This document shows, one piece after another, positions 43,947-55,989 of a DNA stretch of 64,000 bases. Within the stretch, counting starts at the first letter, position 1. Each line of letters starts with the position of its first letter. The notes below the pieces were generated by a model that saw only the letters and a program-made list of their open reading frames with translations, was not told the origin of the DNA and ran no database searches. This DNA comes from Salvelinus alpinus (taxonomy: Eukaryota; Chordata; Actinopteri; Salmoniformes; Salmonidae). The stretch covers positions 86,849,864 through 86,913,863 of the forward strand of contig NC_092087.1 in assembly GCF_045679555.1 (NCBI RefSeq), given 5' to 3'. Made by a program: the position numbers and the translations under genes.

Positions 43947-46880
43947 ATGTGTCTGTCTATCCCTGTTCTCTCCTCTCTGCACAGACCATACAAACGCTTC
44001 ACACCGCGTGGCCGCTGCCACCCTAACCTGGTGGTCCCAGCGCGCATGACCCACGTGGAGTTCCAGGTCTCCGGCAGCCTCTGGAACTGCCGATCTGCGG
44101 CCAACAAGGCAGAGTTCATCTCAGCCTATGCTTCCCTCCAGTCCCTCGACTTCTTGGCACTGACGGAAACATGGATTACCACAGATAACACTGCTACTCC
44201 TACTGCTCTCTCCTCGTCTGCCCACGTGTTCTCGCACACCCCGAGAGCTTCTGGTCAGCGGGGTGGTGGCACTGGGATCCTCATCTCTCCCAAGTGGACA
44301 TTCTCTCTTTCTCCCCTGACCCATCTGTCTATCGCCTCCTTTGAATTCCATGCTGTAACAGTTACCAGCCCTTTCAAGCTTAACATCCTTATCATTTATC
44401 GCCCGCCAGGTTCCCTTGGAGAGTTCATCAATGAGCTTGACGCCTTGATAAGTTCCTTCCCTGAGGATGGCTCACCTCTCACAGATCTGGGTGACTTTAA
44501 CCTCACCACGTCTACCTTTCACTCATTCCTCTCTGCCTCCTTCTTTCCACTCCTCTCCCCTTTTGACCTCACCCTCTCACCTTCCCCCCCTACTCACAAG
44601 GCAGGCAATACGCTTGACCTCATCTTTACTAGATGCTGTTCTTCCACTAATCTCATTGCAACTCCCCTCCAAGTCTCCGACCACTACCTTGTATCCTTTT
44701 CCCTCTCGCTCTCATCCAACACTTCCCACTCTGCCCCTACTCGGATGATATCGCGCCGTCCAAACCTTCGCTCTCTCTCCCCCGCTACTCTCTCCTCTTC
44801 CACCCTATCATCTCTTCCCTCTGCTCAAACCTTCTCCAACCTATCTCCTGATTCTGCCTCCTCAACCCTCCTCTCCTCCCTTTCTGCATCCTTTGACTCT
44901 CTATGTCCCCTATCCTCCAGGCCGGCTCGGTCCTCCCCTCCTGCTCCGTGGCTCGACGACTCATTGCGAGCTCACAGAACAGGGCTCCGGGCAGCCGAGC
45001 GGAAATGGAGGAGAACTCGCCTCCCTGCGGACCTGGCATCCTTTCACTCCCTCCTCTCTACATTTTCCTCTTCTGTCTCTGCTGCTAAAGCCACTTTCTA
45101 CCACTCTAAATTCCAAGCATCTGCCTCTAACCCTAGGAAGCTCTTTGCCACCTTCTCCTCCCTCCTGAATCCCCCCCCCCCCCCCTCCTCCCTCTCTGCG
45201 GATGACTTCGTCAACCATTTTGAAAAGAAGGTTGACGACATCCGATCCTCGTTTGCTAAGTCAAACGACACCACTGGTTCTGCTCACACTGCCCTAACCT
45301 GTGCTTTGACCTCTTTCTCCCCTCTCTCCCCAGATGAAATCTCGCGTCTTGTGACGGCCGGCCGCCCAACACCCTGTCCGCTTGACCCTATCCCCTCCTC
45401 TCTTCTCCAGACCATTTCCGGAGAACTTCTCCCTTACCTCACCTCGCTCATCAACTCATCCTTGACCACTGGCTACGTCCCTTCCGTCTTCAAGAGAGCG
45501 AGAGTTGCACCCCTTCTGAAAAAACCTACACTCGATCCCTCCGATGTCAACAACTACAGACCAGTATCCCTTCTTTCTTTTCTCTCCAAAACTCTTGAAC
45601 GTGCCGTCCTTGGCCAGCTCTCCTGCTATCTCTCTCAGAATGACCTTCTTGATCCAAATCAGTCAGGTTTCAAGACTAGTCATTCAACTGAGACTGCTCT
45701 TCTCTGTGTCACGGAGGCGCTCCGCACTGCTAAAGCTAACTCTCTCTCCTCTGCTCTCATCCTTCTAGACCTATCGGCTGCCTTTGATACTGTGAACCAT
45801 CAGATCCTCCTCTCCACCCTCTCCGAGTTGGGCATCTCCGGCGCTGCCCACGCTTGGATTGCGTCCTACCTGACAGGTCGCTCCTACCAGGTGGCGTGGC
45901 GAGAATCTGTCTCCTCACCACGTGCTCTCACCACTGGTGTCCCCCAGGGCTCTGTTCTAGGCCCTCTCCTATTCTCGCTATACACCAAGTCACTTGGCTC
46001 TGTCATAACCTCACATGGTCTCTCCTATCATTGTTATGCAGACGACACACAATTAATCTTCTCCTTTCCCCCTTCTGATAACCAGGTGGCGAATCGCATC
46101 TCTGCATGTCTGGCAGACATATCAGTGTGGATGACGGATCACCACCTCAAGCTGAACCTCGGCAAGACAGAGCTGCTCTTCCTCCCGGGGAAGGACTGCC
46201 CGTTCCATGATCTCGCCATCACGGTTGACAACTCCATTGTGTCCTCCTCCCAGAGCGCTAAGAACCTTGGCGTGATCCTGGACAACACCCTGTCGTTCTC
46301 AACTAACATCAAGGCGGTGGCCCGTTCCTGTAGGTTCATGCTCTACAACATCCGCAGAGTACGACCCTGCCTCACACAGGAAGCGGCGCAGGTCCTAATC
46401 CAGGCACTTGTCATGTTCCGTCTGGATTACTGCAACTCGCTGTTGGCTGGGCTCCCTGCCTGTGCCATTAAACCCCTACAACTCATCCAGAATGCCGCAG
46501 CCCGTCTGGTGTTCAACCTTCCCAAGTTCTCTCACGTCACCCCGCTCCTCTGCTTTCTCCACTGGCTTCCAGGTGAAGCTCGCATCCGCTACAAGACCAT
46601 GGTGCTTGCCTACGGAGCTGTGAGGGGAACGGCACCTCCGTACCTTCAGGCTCTGATCAGGCCCTACACCCAAACAAGGGCACTGCGTTCATCCACCTCT
46701 GGCCTGCTCGCCTCCCTACCTCTGAGGAAGTACAGTTCCCGCTCAGCCCAGTCAAAACTGTTCGCTGCTCTGGCACCCCAATGGTGGAACAAACTCCCTC
46801 ACGATGCCAGGACAGCGGAGTCAATCACCACCTTCCGGAGACACCTGAAACCCCACCTCTTTCAGGAATACCTAGGATAG
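43947..46880 (+). CDS. L2 LINE polyprotein: endonuclease and reverse transcriptase
   Basis: 977 residues with no interruption. The N-terminal third is an APE-type endonuclease: LTETWIT, GGGTGILIS, YRPPG, LGDFNLT and VSDHYLVSF supply the expected catalytic Glu, Asn, Asp and His sites. A Ser-rich linker follows, then reverse transcriptase: NNYRPVSLL, DLSAAFDTVNH, GVPQGSVLGPLLF and CYADDTQL (YADD catalytic motif). The C-terminus is the usual L2 thumb region. One ORF, with no ORF1, fits the L2 group. ATG at 43947 is the first Met; a start at MTHVEF is also possible. It nicks target DNA and primes reverse transcription there. Confidence 0.92.
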   Translation: MCLSIPVLSSLHRPYKRFTPRGRCHPNLVVPARMTHVEFQVSGSLWNCRSAANKAEFISAYASLQSLDFLALTETWITTDNTATPTALSSSAHVFSHTPRASGQRGGGTGILISPKWTFSLSPLTHLSIASFEFHAVTVTSPFKLNILIIYRPPGSLGEFINELDALISSFPEDGSPLTDLGDFNLTTSTFHSFLSASFFPLLSPFDLTLSPSPPTHKAGNTLDLIFTRCCSSTNLIATPLQVSDHYLVSFSLSLSSNTSHSAPTRMISRRPNLRSLSPATLSSSTLSSLPSAQTFSNLSPDSASSTLLSSLSASFDSLCPLSSRPARSSPPAPWLDDSLRAHRTGLRAAERKWRRTRLPADLASFHSLLSTFSSSVSAAKATFYHSKFQASASNPRKLFATFSSLLNPPPPPSSLSADDFVNHFEKKVDDIRSSFAKSNDTTGSAHTALTCALTSFSPLSPDEISRLVTAGRPTPCPLDPIPSSLLQTISGELLPYLTSLINSSLTTGYVPSVFKRARVAPLLKKPTLDPSDVNNYRPVSLLSFLSKTLERAVLGQLSCYLSQNDLLDPNQSGFKTSHSTETALLCVTEALRTAKANSLSSALILLDLSAAFDTVNHQILLSTLSELGISGAAHAWIASYLTGRSYQVAWRESVSSPRALTTGVPQGSVLGPLLFSLYTKSLGSVITSHGLSYHCYADDTQLIFSFPPSDNQVANRISACLADISVWMTDHHLKLNLGKTELLFLPGKDCPFHDLAITVDNSIVSSSQSAKNLGVILDNTLSFSTNIKAVARSCRFMLYNIRRVRPCLTQEAAQVLIQALVMFRLDYCNSLLAGLPACAIKPLQLIQNAAARLVFNLPKFSHVTPLLCFLHWLPGEARIRYKTMVLAYGAVRGTAPPYLQALIRPYTQTRALRSSTSGLLASLPLRKYSSRSAQSKLFAALAPQWWNKLPHDARTAESITTFRRHLKPHLFQEYLG

Positions 46881-47030
46881 GATAAAGTAATCCTTCTAAC
46901 CCCCCCCCCCCCTTAAAAGATTTAGATGCACTATTGCAAAGTGGTTGTTCCACTGGATATAAGGTGAATGCACCAATTTGTAAGTCGCTCTGGATAAGAG
47001 CGTCTGCTAAATGACTTAAATGTAAATGTA

Positions 47031-47206
47031 GATGGAGTATATGATGTCAGTCATCCCCTGGAACGAACCCCCCCCCCCCCCCCAGTCAAAAGTATTGCAC
47101 TATATAGGGATTAGGGTGCCATTTGAGACAGAAACAGTGTAACAGAATATGACATTGACATGTTGTACCAATACAGACATCAGTTTGTAGCAGTGTTGTT
47201 AGAGAG
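47031..47206. other. Spacer with half palindromic repeat
   Basis: After a C-run at 47070-47083, CAAAAGTATTGCACTATATAG and GGTGCCATTTGAGACAG match one arm of the palindrome at 9573. Confidence 0.5.
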
Positions 47207-47672
47207 AGGTGCCAGGCAGGTGTTAACCTGCTGAACTGAAAAGAGTAGAATAGATAGAGAACCACTACCAGACAGGTATTAAGCTGCTGAACTGAAAAGA
47301 GTAGGATAGATAGAGAACCAGTACCAGACAGGTATTAACCTGCTGAACTGAAAAGAGTAGAATAGATAGAGAACCAGTACCAGACAGGTCCCAGACAGGT
47401 ATTAACCTGCTGAACTAGAGTAGAATAGATAGAGAACCAGTACCAGACAGGTATTAACCTGCTGAACTGAAAAGAGTAGGATAGACAGAGAACCACTACC
47501 AGACAGGTATTAACCTGCTGAACTGAAAAGAGTAGGATAGATAGAGAACCACTACCAGACAGGTATTAACCTGCTGAACTGAAAAGAGTAGAATAGATAG
47601 AGAACCACTACCAGACAGGTATTAACCTGCTGAACTGAAAAGAGTAGGATAGATAGAGAACCACTACCAGAC
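47207..47672. repeat. 56-bp minisatellite, about eight copies
   Basis: Units of ACCAGACAGGTATTAACCTG then CTGAACTGAAAAGAGTAGAA and TAGATAGAGAACCAGT. Confidence 0.93.
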
Positions 47673-48619
47673 ACATTAGCAGAAGAGACTGTCTATAGGG
47701 TAGCCTGTTGGCCAGATAGCCAGTGGGGAGGAAGGAGAAGACAAGTCACAGCACAGGGGTAACCCAACCAATAATAACTCATACAAGATTAATGGCAAAG
47801 CAATTCAAAGGCAACTTCCTAGAAACAATGGACAAGAAAGAACGCAGTCATAGAACTTAGAGAATTTGCAATATTCTGTATTACCTCCAAGTGGAGGAGG
47901 GAGGGGGTATGAATGGGTGTGTGTAGGTGTGTTCATAGACAAAAAAGGACTTAAAAATGTCCAAATGTCTGTTGTCCCACACAAAATCAATAAAGTTCAA
48001 AACACCCTCCCTTTACCTAAAATGTCAAACAGTCCTAAAGTGCATTATTAGTTCACTGAAGGCTCGGAACATGAAGAGAGAGCAGCACTAAGAGAGCACA
48101 TATTTCACTGAAGAAGGAGATAGAAAGAGAGAGATGGGCTTAGCTGTTGTGTCCAGGCTTGAACGTCTATTTGTCCGTCCGACACAATCCTTGGTTGTTC
48201 GTTTGACAAAAGCTTGCAACAATGTTGCTAGTAATCGATGAGATCAGAGGCCAGAACGCTTCCAACTCGTCAGGAGTATAGCGCGATAACAACAGCGATC
48301 ACACTTAGAAATGTTATAAACTAAGCAAGCTGAAACCAAACAAGACGTAAGCGGAGTTGAACACACCCGTCAAAACTGCCCCGCCAATCGAGAGCTCCGA
48401 CACTGAGCCGGAAGAGCCGTCTTGATTTCCTCCTTCCTGACTGCTGCTGCGCTCTTAAAGTGCACGGTGAAGACTCCATGCAGGATTTCACTACACGTGT
48501 TTGTGTGCTTATTAAATGTGACTTTGTCAAGTACTAGACAGTGTTGTTTTTCACCATTCTATCTGATTCATTTCCAGTTTGTAATGTTGTTATTAGCCCA
48601 ACATTATTGAGAACATTAT
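47673..48619. other. No gene seen; unclassified repeat-like sequence
   Basis: 47840-48560 has the look of an old LTR or regulatory segment (AGGCTTGAACGTCTATTTG, GCTCTTAAAGTGCACGG), but no TG...CA ends with matching flanks were found. Frames of about 60 codons are not supported as genes. Confidence 0.3.
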
Positions 48620-49240
48620 TATTAGGAGGCTGCAGTAATGTTGAGATGCCAGTAGGAAGACCTCTAGTCTAGAACACTGCAGTAATGTTGAGATGTCACT
48701 AGGTGGAGCTCTAGTCTAGAAAACTGGAACCGTCACGAGCACTTTGATGCAGCTGATGAGGAGTGTAAATTGAATGGTTTTGTAGAATAGAATGAATGAC
48801 ATCATGGAACTGACCAAATGTAAATGGAACTTTGACCTGTTCCATGTAGAACTTAGAGGGGGGCTATAGTGAAATAGTAGGCTATAGTAAACATGATTCT
48901 GTATTTAGTCAATATAATACACTGTAAATGGGCCACATTTAAAACAATGTAAGCCCAGTACTCAAATGAAGAAAGGCAACTAGATATGCAGTCTGTTGTA
49001 CATTTTCTATTGAAATACAGTGACCTCCCCTTTCTATGTGCTGGTCTGGTCCTCATGCATGTTAATGACTTAAAGAGGAAGGAAGTTCTGCATCAGCTAC
49101 TTGTGTCTTAACTACTTTAAATATGTATCAACCACAGAACACACACTTAATGTCAGTGTCCATGCACTACCAGTAAGTTGACTCATTGTACAAGACCTCT
49201 CCCCTTCACTTCACTCTGTAAGTACTCTTGACAATATCTT
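48620..49240 (+). promoter_or_regulatory. Upstream module copy with first-exon donor (orphan)
   Basis: GGAGGCTGCAGTAATGTTGAG, CTAGTCTAGAACACTG and CATTGTACAAGACCTCTCC lead to donor GTAAGT at 49218, as before gene 2. The downstream receptor exons are absent; a minisatellite of another gene follows at 49432. Confidence 0.6.
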
Positions 49241-49431
49241 GAAATATAGTTTTGGGATATTTGTTTTTAGTCATAAGTCATATTCTTGAGGGTAATGTAT
49301 CAATTTACTTATTATGTTTTGATCTGTGTTTTGGTTGTTACATCAGGGTCAGTATTCATAAAGTGTCTCAGTGTAGGAGTGTTTATCTACATAGTGATGA
49401 GATGATTAACTAGGGGAAAATAGACAAGCAA

Positions 49432-50246
49432 TGGTGCAGCAACTCTCCCCTCCCTTTTCCCCCTCTCTTCCTCCCCTCTTCTCTCTCCAGCAGTATGGTG
49501 AGGCAACTCTCCCCTCCCTTTCTCCCTCTCTTCCTCCCCTCTTCTCTCTCCAGCGGTATGGTGAGGCATCTCTCCCCTCCCTTTTCCCCCTCTCTTCCTC
49601 CCCTCTTCTCTCTCCAGCAGTATGGTTAGGCAACTCTCCCCTCCCTTTTCCCCCTCTCTTCCTCCCCTCTTCTCTCTCCAGCAGTATGGTGAGGCAACTC
49701 TCCCCTCCCTTTTCCCCCTCTCTTCCTCCCCTCTTCTCTCTCCAGCAGTATGGTGAGGCAACTCTCCCCTCCCTTTCCCACCTCTCTTCCTCCCCTCTTC
49801 TCTCTCCAGCAGTATGGTGAGGCAACTCTCCCCTCCCTTTTCCCCCTCTCTTCCTCCCCTCTTCTCTCTCCAGCAGTATGGTGAGGCATCTCTCCCCTCC
49901 CTTTTCCCCCTCTCTTCCTCCCCTCTTCTCTCTCCAGCAGTATGGTGAGGCAACTCTCCCCTCCCTTTCTCCCCCTCTCTTCCTCCCCTCTTCTCTCTCC
50001 AGCAGTATGGTGAGGCATCTCTCCCCTCCCTTTTCCCCCTCTCTTCCTCCCCTCTTCTCTCTCCAGCAGTATGGTGAGGCAACTCTCCCCTCCCTTTCTC
50101 CCCCTCTCTTCCTCCCCTCTTCTTTCTCCAGCAGTATGGGGAGGCAACTCTCCCCTTCCTTTTCCCCCTCTCTTCCTCCCCTCTTCTCTCTCCAGCAGTA
50201 TGGTGAGGCAACTCTCCACTCCCTTTCCCCCCTCTTCTCTCTCCAG
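49432..50246 (+). repeat. Minisatellite made of a splice acceptor and the first bases of the next exon
   Basis: Twelve units of about 63 bp, each with a pyrimidine tract (CTCCCTTTTCCCCCTCTC, CTTCTCTCTCCAG) then CAGTATGGTGAGGCA. The thirteenth acceptor is the one that belongs to the exon at 50247. Long frames on both strands here are repeat artefacts. Confidence 0.92.
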
Positions 50247-50351
50247 CAGTATGGTGAGGCAGAGAGGGCCATGCAGCAGTTGTTGAAGCTGGATCAGGAC
50301 TGTGAGGAGGCCTCCACTGAGCTCTTCTACTGCGAGGTCCTGCAGCTCATG
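50247..50351 (+). CDS. Single exon of an unidentified helical (TPR-like?) protein
   Basis: Acceptor CTCTCCAG (a CAGCAG tandem acceptor) and donor GTGAGG enclose exactly 35 codons: QYGEAERAMQQL ... CEEASTELFYC ... VLQLM. The Y-G-E-A-E-x-A spacing resembles a tetratricopeptide helix pair. The rest of the gene is not in the window unless 55033-55073 belongs to it. Product not recognised. Confidence 0.5.
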
Positions 50352-51476
<1,125 letters not shown>

Positions 51477-51965
51477 CACTGAGTATACCAATCATTAAGA
51501 ACACATTCCTAATATTGAGTTGCACCCCCCACTTTTGCCCTCAGAACAGCCTAAATTCATCAGGGCATGGACTCTACAAGGTGTCAAAAGCGTTCCACGG
51601 GGAAGGCTTGCCCATGTTGACTCCAATGCTTCGTACAGTTGTGTCAAGTTGGCTGGATGTCCTTTGGGTGGTTGACCATTGTTGATGCACCAGGGAAACT
51701 GTTGAGCAAGAAAAACCCAGCAGCGCTGAAGTTCTTGACACAAACCGGTGCGTCTGGCACAAACTACCATACCCCGTTCAAACGCACTTAAATCTTTTGG
51801 CTCATTCATTCACCCTCTGAATGACACACATACACAATCCATTTCTCAAGGCTTAAAAATCCTTCTTTAACCTGTCTCCAATCAATAAGGGATCATAGCC
51901 TTCACCTGGATTCACCTGGTCAGTCTGCCATGGAAAGGTGTTCCTAATGTTTTGTACATTCACTG
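51477..51965 (-). mobile_element. Tc1-derived MITE-like element
   Basis: Starts at a TA with CACTGAGTATACCAATCATT and ends TTCCTAATGTTTTGTACATT, worn inverted repeats of one family. Minus-strand frames keep Tc1-like pieces (LCQELQRCW, GHPANLTQL). It is not able to encode a transposase. Confidence 0.7.
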
Positions 51966-54373
51966 TCTGTTCCATGGACTAATACATGTATGTTCAGTGG
52001 ACTAATACATGTCTGTTCAGTGGACTAATACATGTCTGTTCAGTGGACTAGTACATGTATGTTCAGTGGACTAATACATGTCTGTTCAGTGGACCAGTAC
52101 ATGTATGTTCAGTGGACTAGTACATGTATGTTCAGTGGACTAGTACATGTATGTTCAGTGGACTAATACATGTATGTTCAGTGGACTAATACATGTCGTT
52201 CAGAGGACTAATACATGTCTGTTCAGTGGACTAATACATGTCGTTCAGAGGACTAATACATGTCGTTCAGAGGACTAATACATGTCTGTTCAGTGGACTA
52301 ATACATGTCTGTTCAGTGGACTAATACATGTCTGTTCAGTGGACTAGTACATGTCTGTTCAGTGGACTAGTACATGTATGTTCAGTGGACTAATACATGT
52401 ATGTTCAGTGGACTAGTACATGTATGTTCAGTGGACTAGTACATGTATGTTCAGTGGACTAATACCTGTATGTTCAGTGGACTAATACATGTCTGTTCAG
52501 TGGACTAATACATGTATGTTCAGTGGACTAATACATGTCTGTTCAGAGGACTAATACATGTCTGTTCAGTGGACTAATACATGTATGTTCAGTGGACTAA
52601 TACAAGTCTGTTCAGTGGACTAATACATGTCTGTTCAGTGGACTAATACATGTATGTTCAGTGGACTAACACATGTCTGTTCAGTGGACTAATACCTGTA
52701 TGTTCAGTGGACTAATACATGTCTGTTCAGAGGACTAATACATGTCTGTTCAGTGGACTAATACATGTATGTTCAGTGGACTAATACATGTCTGTTCAGT
52801 GGACTAATACATGTATGTTCAGTGGACTAACACATGTATGTTCAGTGGACTAATACATGTCTGTTCAGTGGACTAATACATGTATGTTCAGTGGACTAAT
52901 ACATGTATGTTCAGTGGACTAATACATGTCTGTTCAGTGGACTAATACATGTATGTTCAGTGGACTAATACATGTATGTTCAGTGGACTAATACATGTCT
53001 GTTCAGTGGACTAATACATGTATGTTCAGTGGACTAATACATGTATGTTCAGTGGACTAATACATGTCTGTTCAGTGGACTAATACATGTATGTTCAGTG
53101 GACTAATACATGTCTGTTCAGTGGACTAGTACATGTCTGTTCAGTGGACTAATACATGTATGTTCAGTGGACTAATACATGTCTGTTCAGTGGACTAGTA
53201 CATGTCTGTTCAGTGGACTAATACATGTCTGTTCAGTGGACTAATACATGTATGTTCAGTGGACTAGTACATGTATGTTCAGTGGACTAGTACATGTCTG
53301 TTCAGAGGACTAACACATGTCTGTTCAGTGGACTAATACGTGTCTGTTCAGTGGACTAACACATGTCTGTTCAGTGGACTAATACATGTCTGTTCAGTGG
53401 ACTAATACATGTCTGTTCAGTGGACTAATACATGTCTGTTCAGTGGACTAATACATGTCTGTTCAGAGGACTAATACATGTCTGTTCAGTGGACTAATAC
53501 ATGTATGTTCAGTGGACTAATACATGTATGTTCAGTGGACTAGTACATGTATGTTCAGTGGACTAGTACATGTCTGTTCAGTGGACTAATACATGTCTGT
53601 TCAGTGGACTAATACATGTCTGTTCAGAGGACTAATACATGTCTGTTCAGTGGACTAATACATGTCTGTTCAGAGGACTAATACATGTCTGTTCAGAGGA
53701 CTAATACATGTCTGTTCAGTGGACTAATACATGTCTGTTCAGTGGACTAATACATGTCTGTTCAGAGGACTAATACATGTATGTTCAGTGGACTAGTACA
53801 TGTATGTTCAGTGGACTAATACATGTATGTTCAGTGGACTAATACATGTATGTTCAGTGGACTAATACATGTCTGTTCAGTGGACTAATACATGTATGTT
53901 CAGTGGACTAATACCTGTCTGTTCAGTGGACTAATACATGTATGTTCAGTGGACTAATACATGTATGTTCAGTGGACTAATACATGTCTGTTCAGTGGAC
54001 TAATACATGTCTGTTCAGTGGACTAATACATGTCTGTTCAGTGGACTAATACCTGTCTGTTCAGTGGACTAATACATGTATGTTCAGTGGACTAATACAT
54101 GTATGTTCAGTGGACTAATACATGTATGTTCAGTGGACTAATACATGTATGTTCAGTGGACTAATACATGTATGTTCAGTGGACTAATACATGTCTGTTC
54201 AGTGGACTAATACATGTATGTTCAGTGGACTAATACATGTATGTTCAGTGGACTAATACATGTATGTTCAGTGGACTAATACATGTCTGTTCAGTGGACT
54301 AATACATGTCTGTTCAGTGGACTAATACATGTCTGTTCAGTGGACTAATACATGTATGTTCAGTGGACTAATA
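51966..54373. repeat. 23-bp minisatellite, about 104 copies
   Basis: Unit GTTCAGTGGACTAATACATG plus TAT or TCT. Two main variants (GTATG, GTCTG) mix along the array, with rarer AGAGGACT, CTAGTACATG and CTAACACATG forms. It begins directly at the end of the Tc1-derived element. Confidence 0.96.
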
Positions 54374-55003
<630 letters not shown>

Positions 55004-55032
55004 GCGGTGTTAACTGAGATGTCTCATTTCAG

Positions 55033-55175
55033 GTGGAGAGTTCAGAACCTGTGAAGAGGAGTCTCACTAACAGGTGAGAATCTAACCTTACTCTCTCTCG
55101 ATCTCTCCCCCCCCCCTCCCTCCCTCCTCCCCTCTTCTCTCCAGCGGTATGTTGAGGCAGACAGGGGCATGTAAC
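55033..55175 (+). other. Exon-like piece and a worn copy of the tandem acceptor
   Basis: CTCATTTCAG-GTGGAGAG ... ACTAACAG-GTGAGA outlines a 41-bp exon-like segment. After another pyrimidine tract, CTCTCCAG-CGGTATGTTGAGG is a diverged copy of the acceptor and exon start found at 50247, then sequence diverges at GGGGCATG. It may be a leftover of exon duplication. Confidence 0.35.
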
Positions 55176-55825
55176 ACAGTGGAGGCTCCTCTGAGGAGGA
55201 AGGGGAGGACCATCCTCCTTAGTGACTTTCATAAAAATATTTTTTTTTAAACATTTAAAAAGTTATCCTTTTAAGAAAAAACTGTCATCAAATAAAAAAA
55301 AATAAACAAGCTACAGGTAGATAGCACTGCAGTGCATACAATGTGGTGAGTAGTTGACTCAAAGAGAGAGAAAGACAATAGTTGAACAGTTTTGAACAAA
55401 CACAGTACTTCCAAAATGAAGGAAAAGCAGGAAAGAGATAGAAAGAGATATTTAGATTTTTTTTCACTTTCACTTACTTAGCTAGCAAATGCAGCTATCT
55501 AGTTTAGCCTACTCAAACACCCTGCTCAAACAGAGGGATGCGATATTAGCTAGCTGGCTATGATTATCCAACACAACACTGGAACTCTTCCAAGTCAATG
55601 GAAGCTTTTGGTTTTACTAATTAATTGCCACCGGGGCTCACCTGTGTAAGTGCTAAACTGCTTACTGACTGTTCACAGTAACTTTACCTCATGATTTTAG
55701 CGGGTTTACTAACGCTTTAGTTCTATTAGCTATTCTGACTATGACGTTACTTTAGCTAATATGGTGACAACAATATAGGGTGTGTGTAGTGGTTTGGTTT
55801 GGAAAGGTTTTTTCGCCTTGTCACA
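55176..55825. other. No gene seen
   Basis: Repeat-like text (GGAGGCTCCTCTGAGGAGG) followed by AT-rich sequence; short frames only. Confidence 0.4.
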
Positions 55826-55989
55826 TACAGTGGGGAGAACAAGTATTTGATACACTGCCGATCTTGCAGGTTTTCCTACTTACAAAGCATGTAGAGGTCT
55901 GTAAAAATCCAGAAAATCACATTGTATGATTTTTAAGTAATTCATTTGCATTTTATTGCATGACATAAGTATTTGATACATCAGAAAAT

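Larger units (their letters stand above)
43132..47030 (+). mobile_element. Full-length L2-clade LINE
   Basis: Begins GAACTTCCGGGTTGGAGCG, has a GC-poor 5' UTR with 223-bp tandem units (43324-43790), one long ORF and a 3' UTR ending GTAAGTCGCTCTGGATAAG ... AAATGTAAATGTA. The tail is identical to the two short insertions at 1712 and 17725. No clear target-site duplication was found, which is common for L2. With an unbroken ORF this copy could be recently active. Confidence 0.85.

Noticed and set aside
47673-48619. Possible solo LTR
   Set aside because: No TG...CA ends with duplicated flanks could be found, so only unclassified sequence is reported.
49387-50272. Long minus-strand frames of 200-290 codons rich in Arg, Glu and Gly
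   Set aside because: They are translations of the 63-bp minisatellite in several frames at once; there is no start context, domain or codon signal beyond the repeat.
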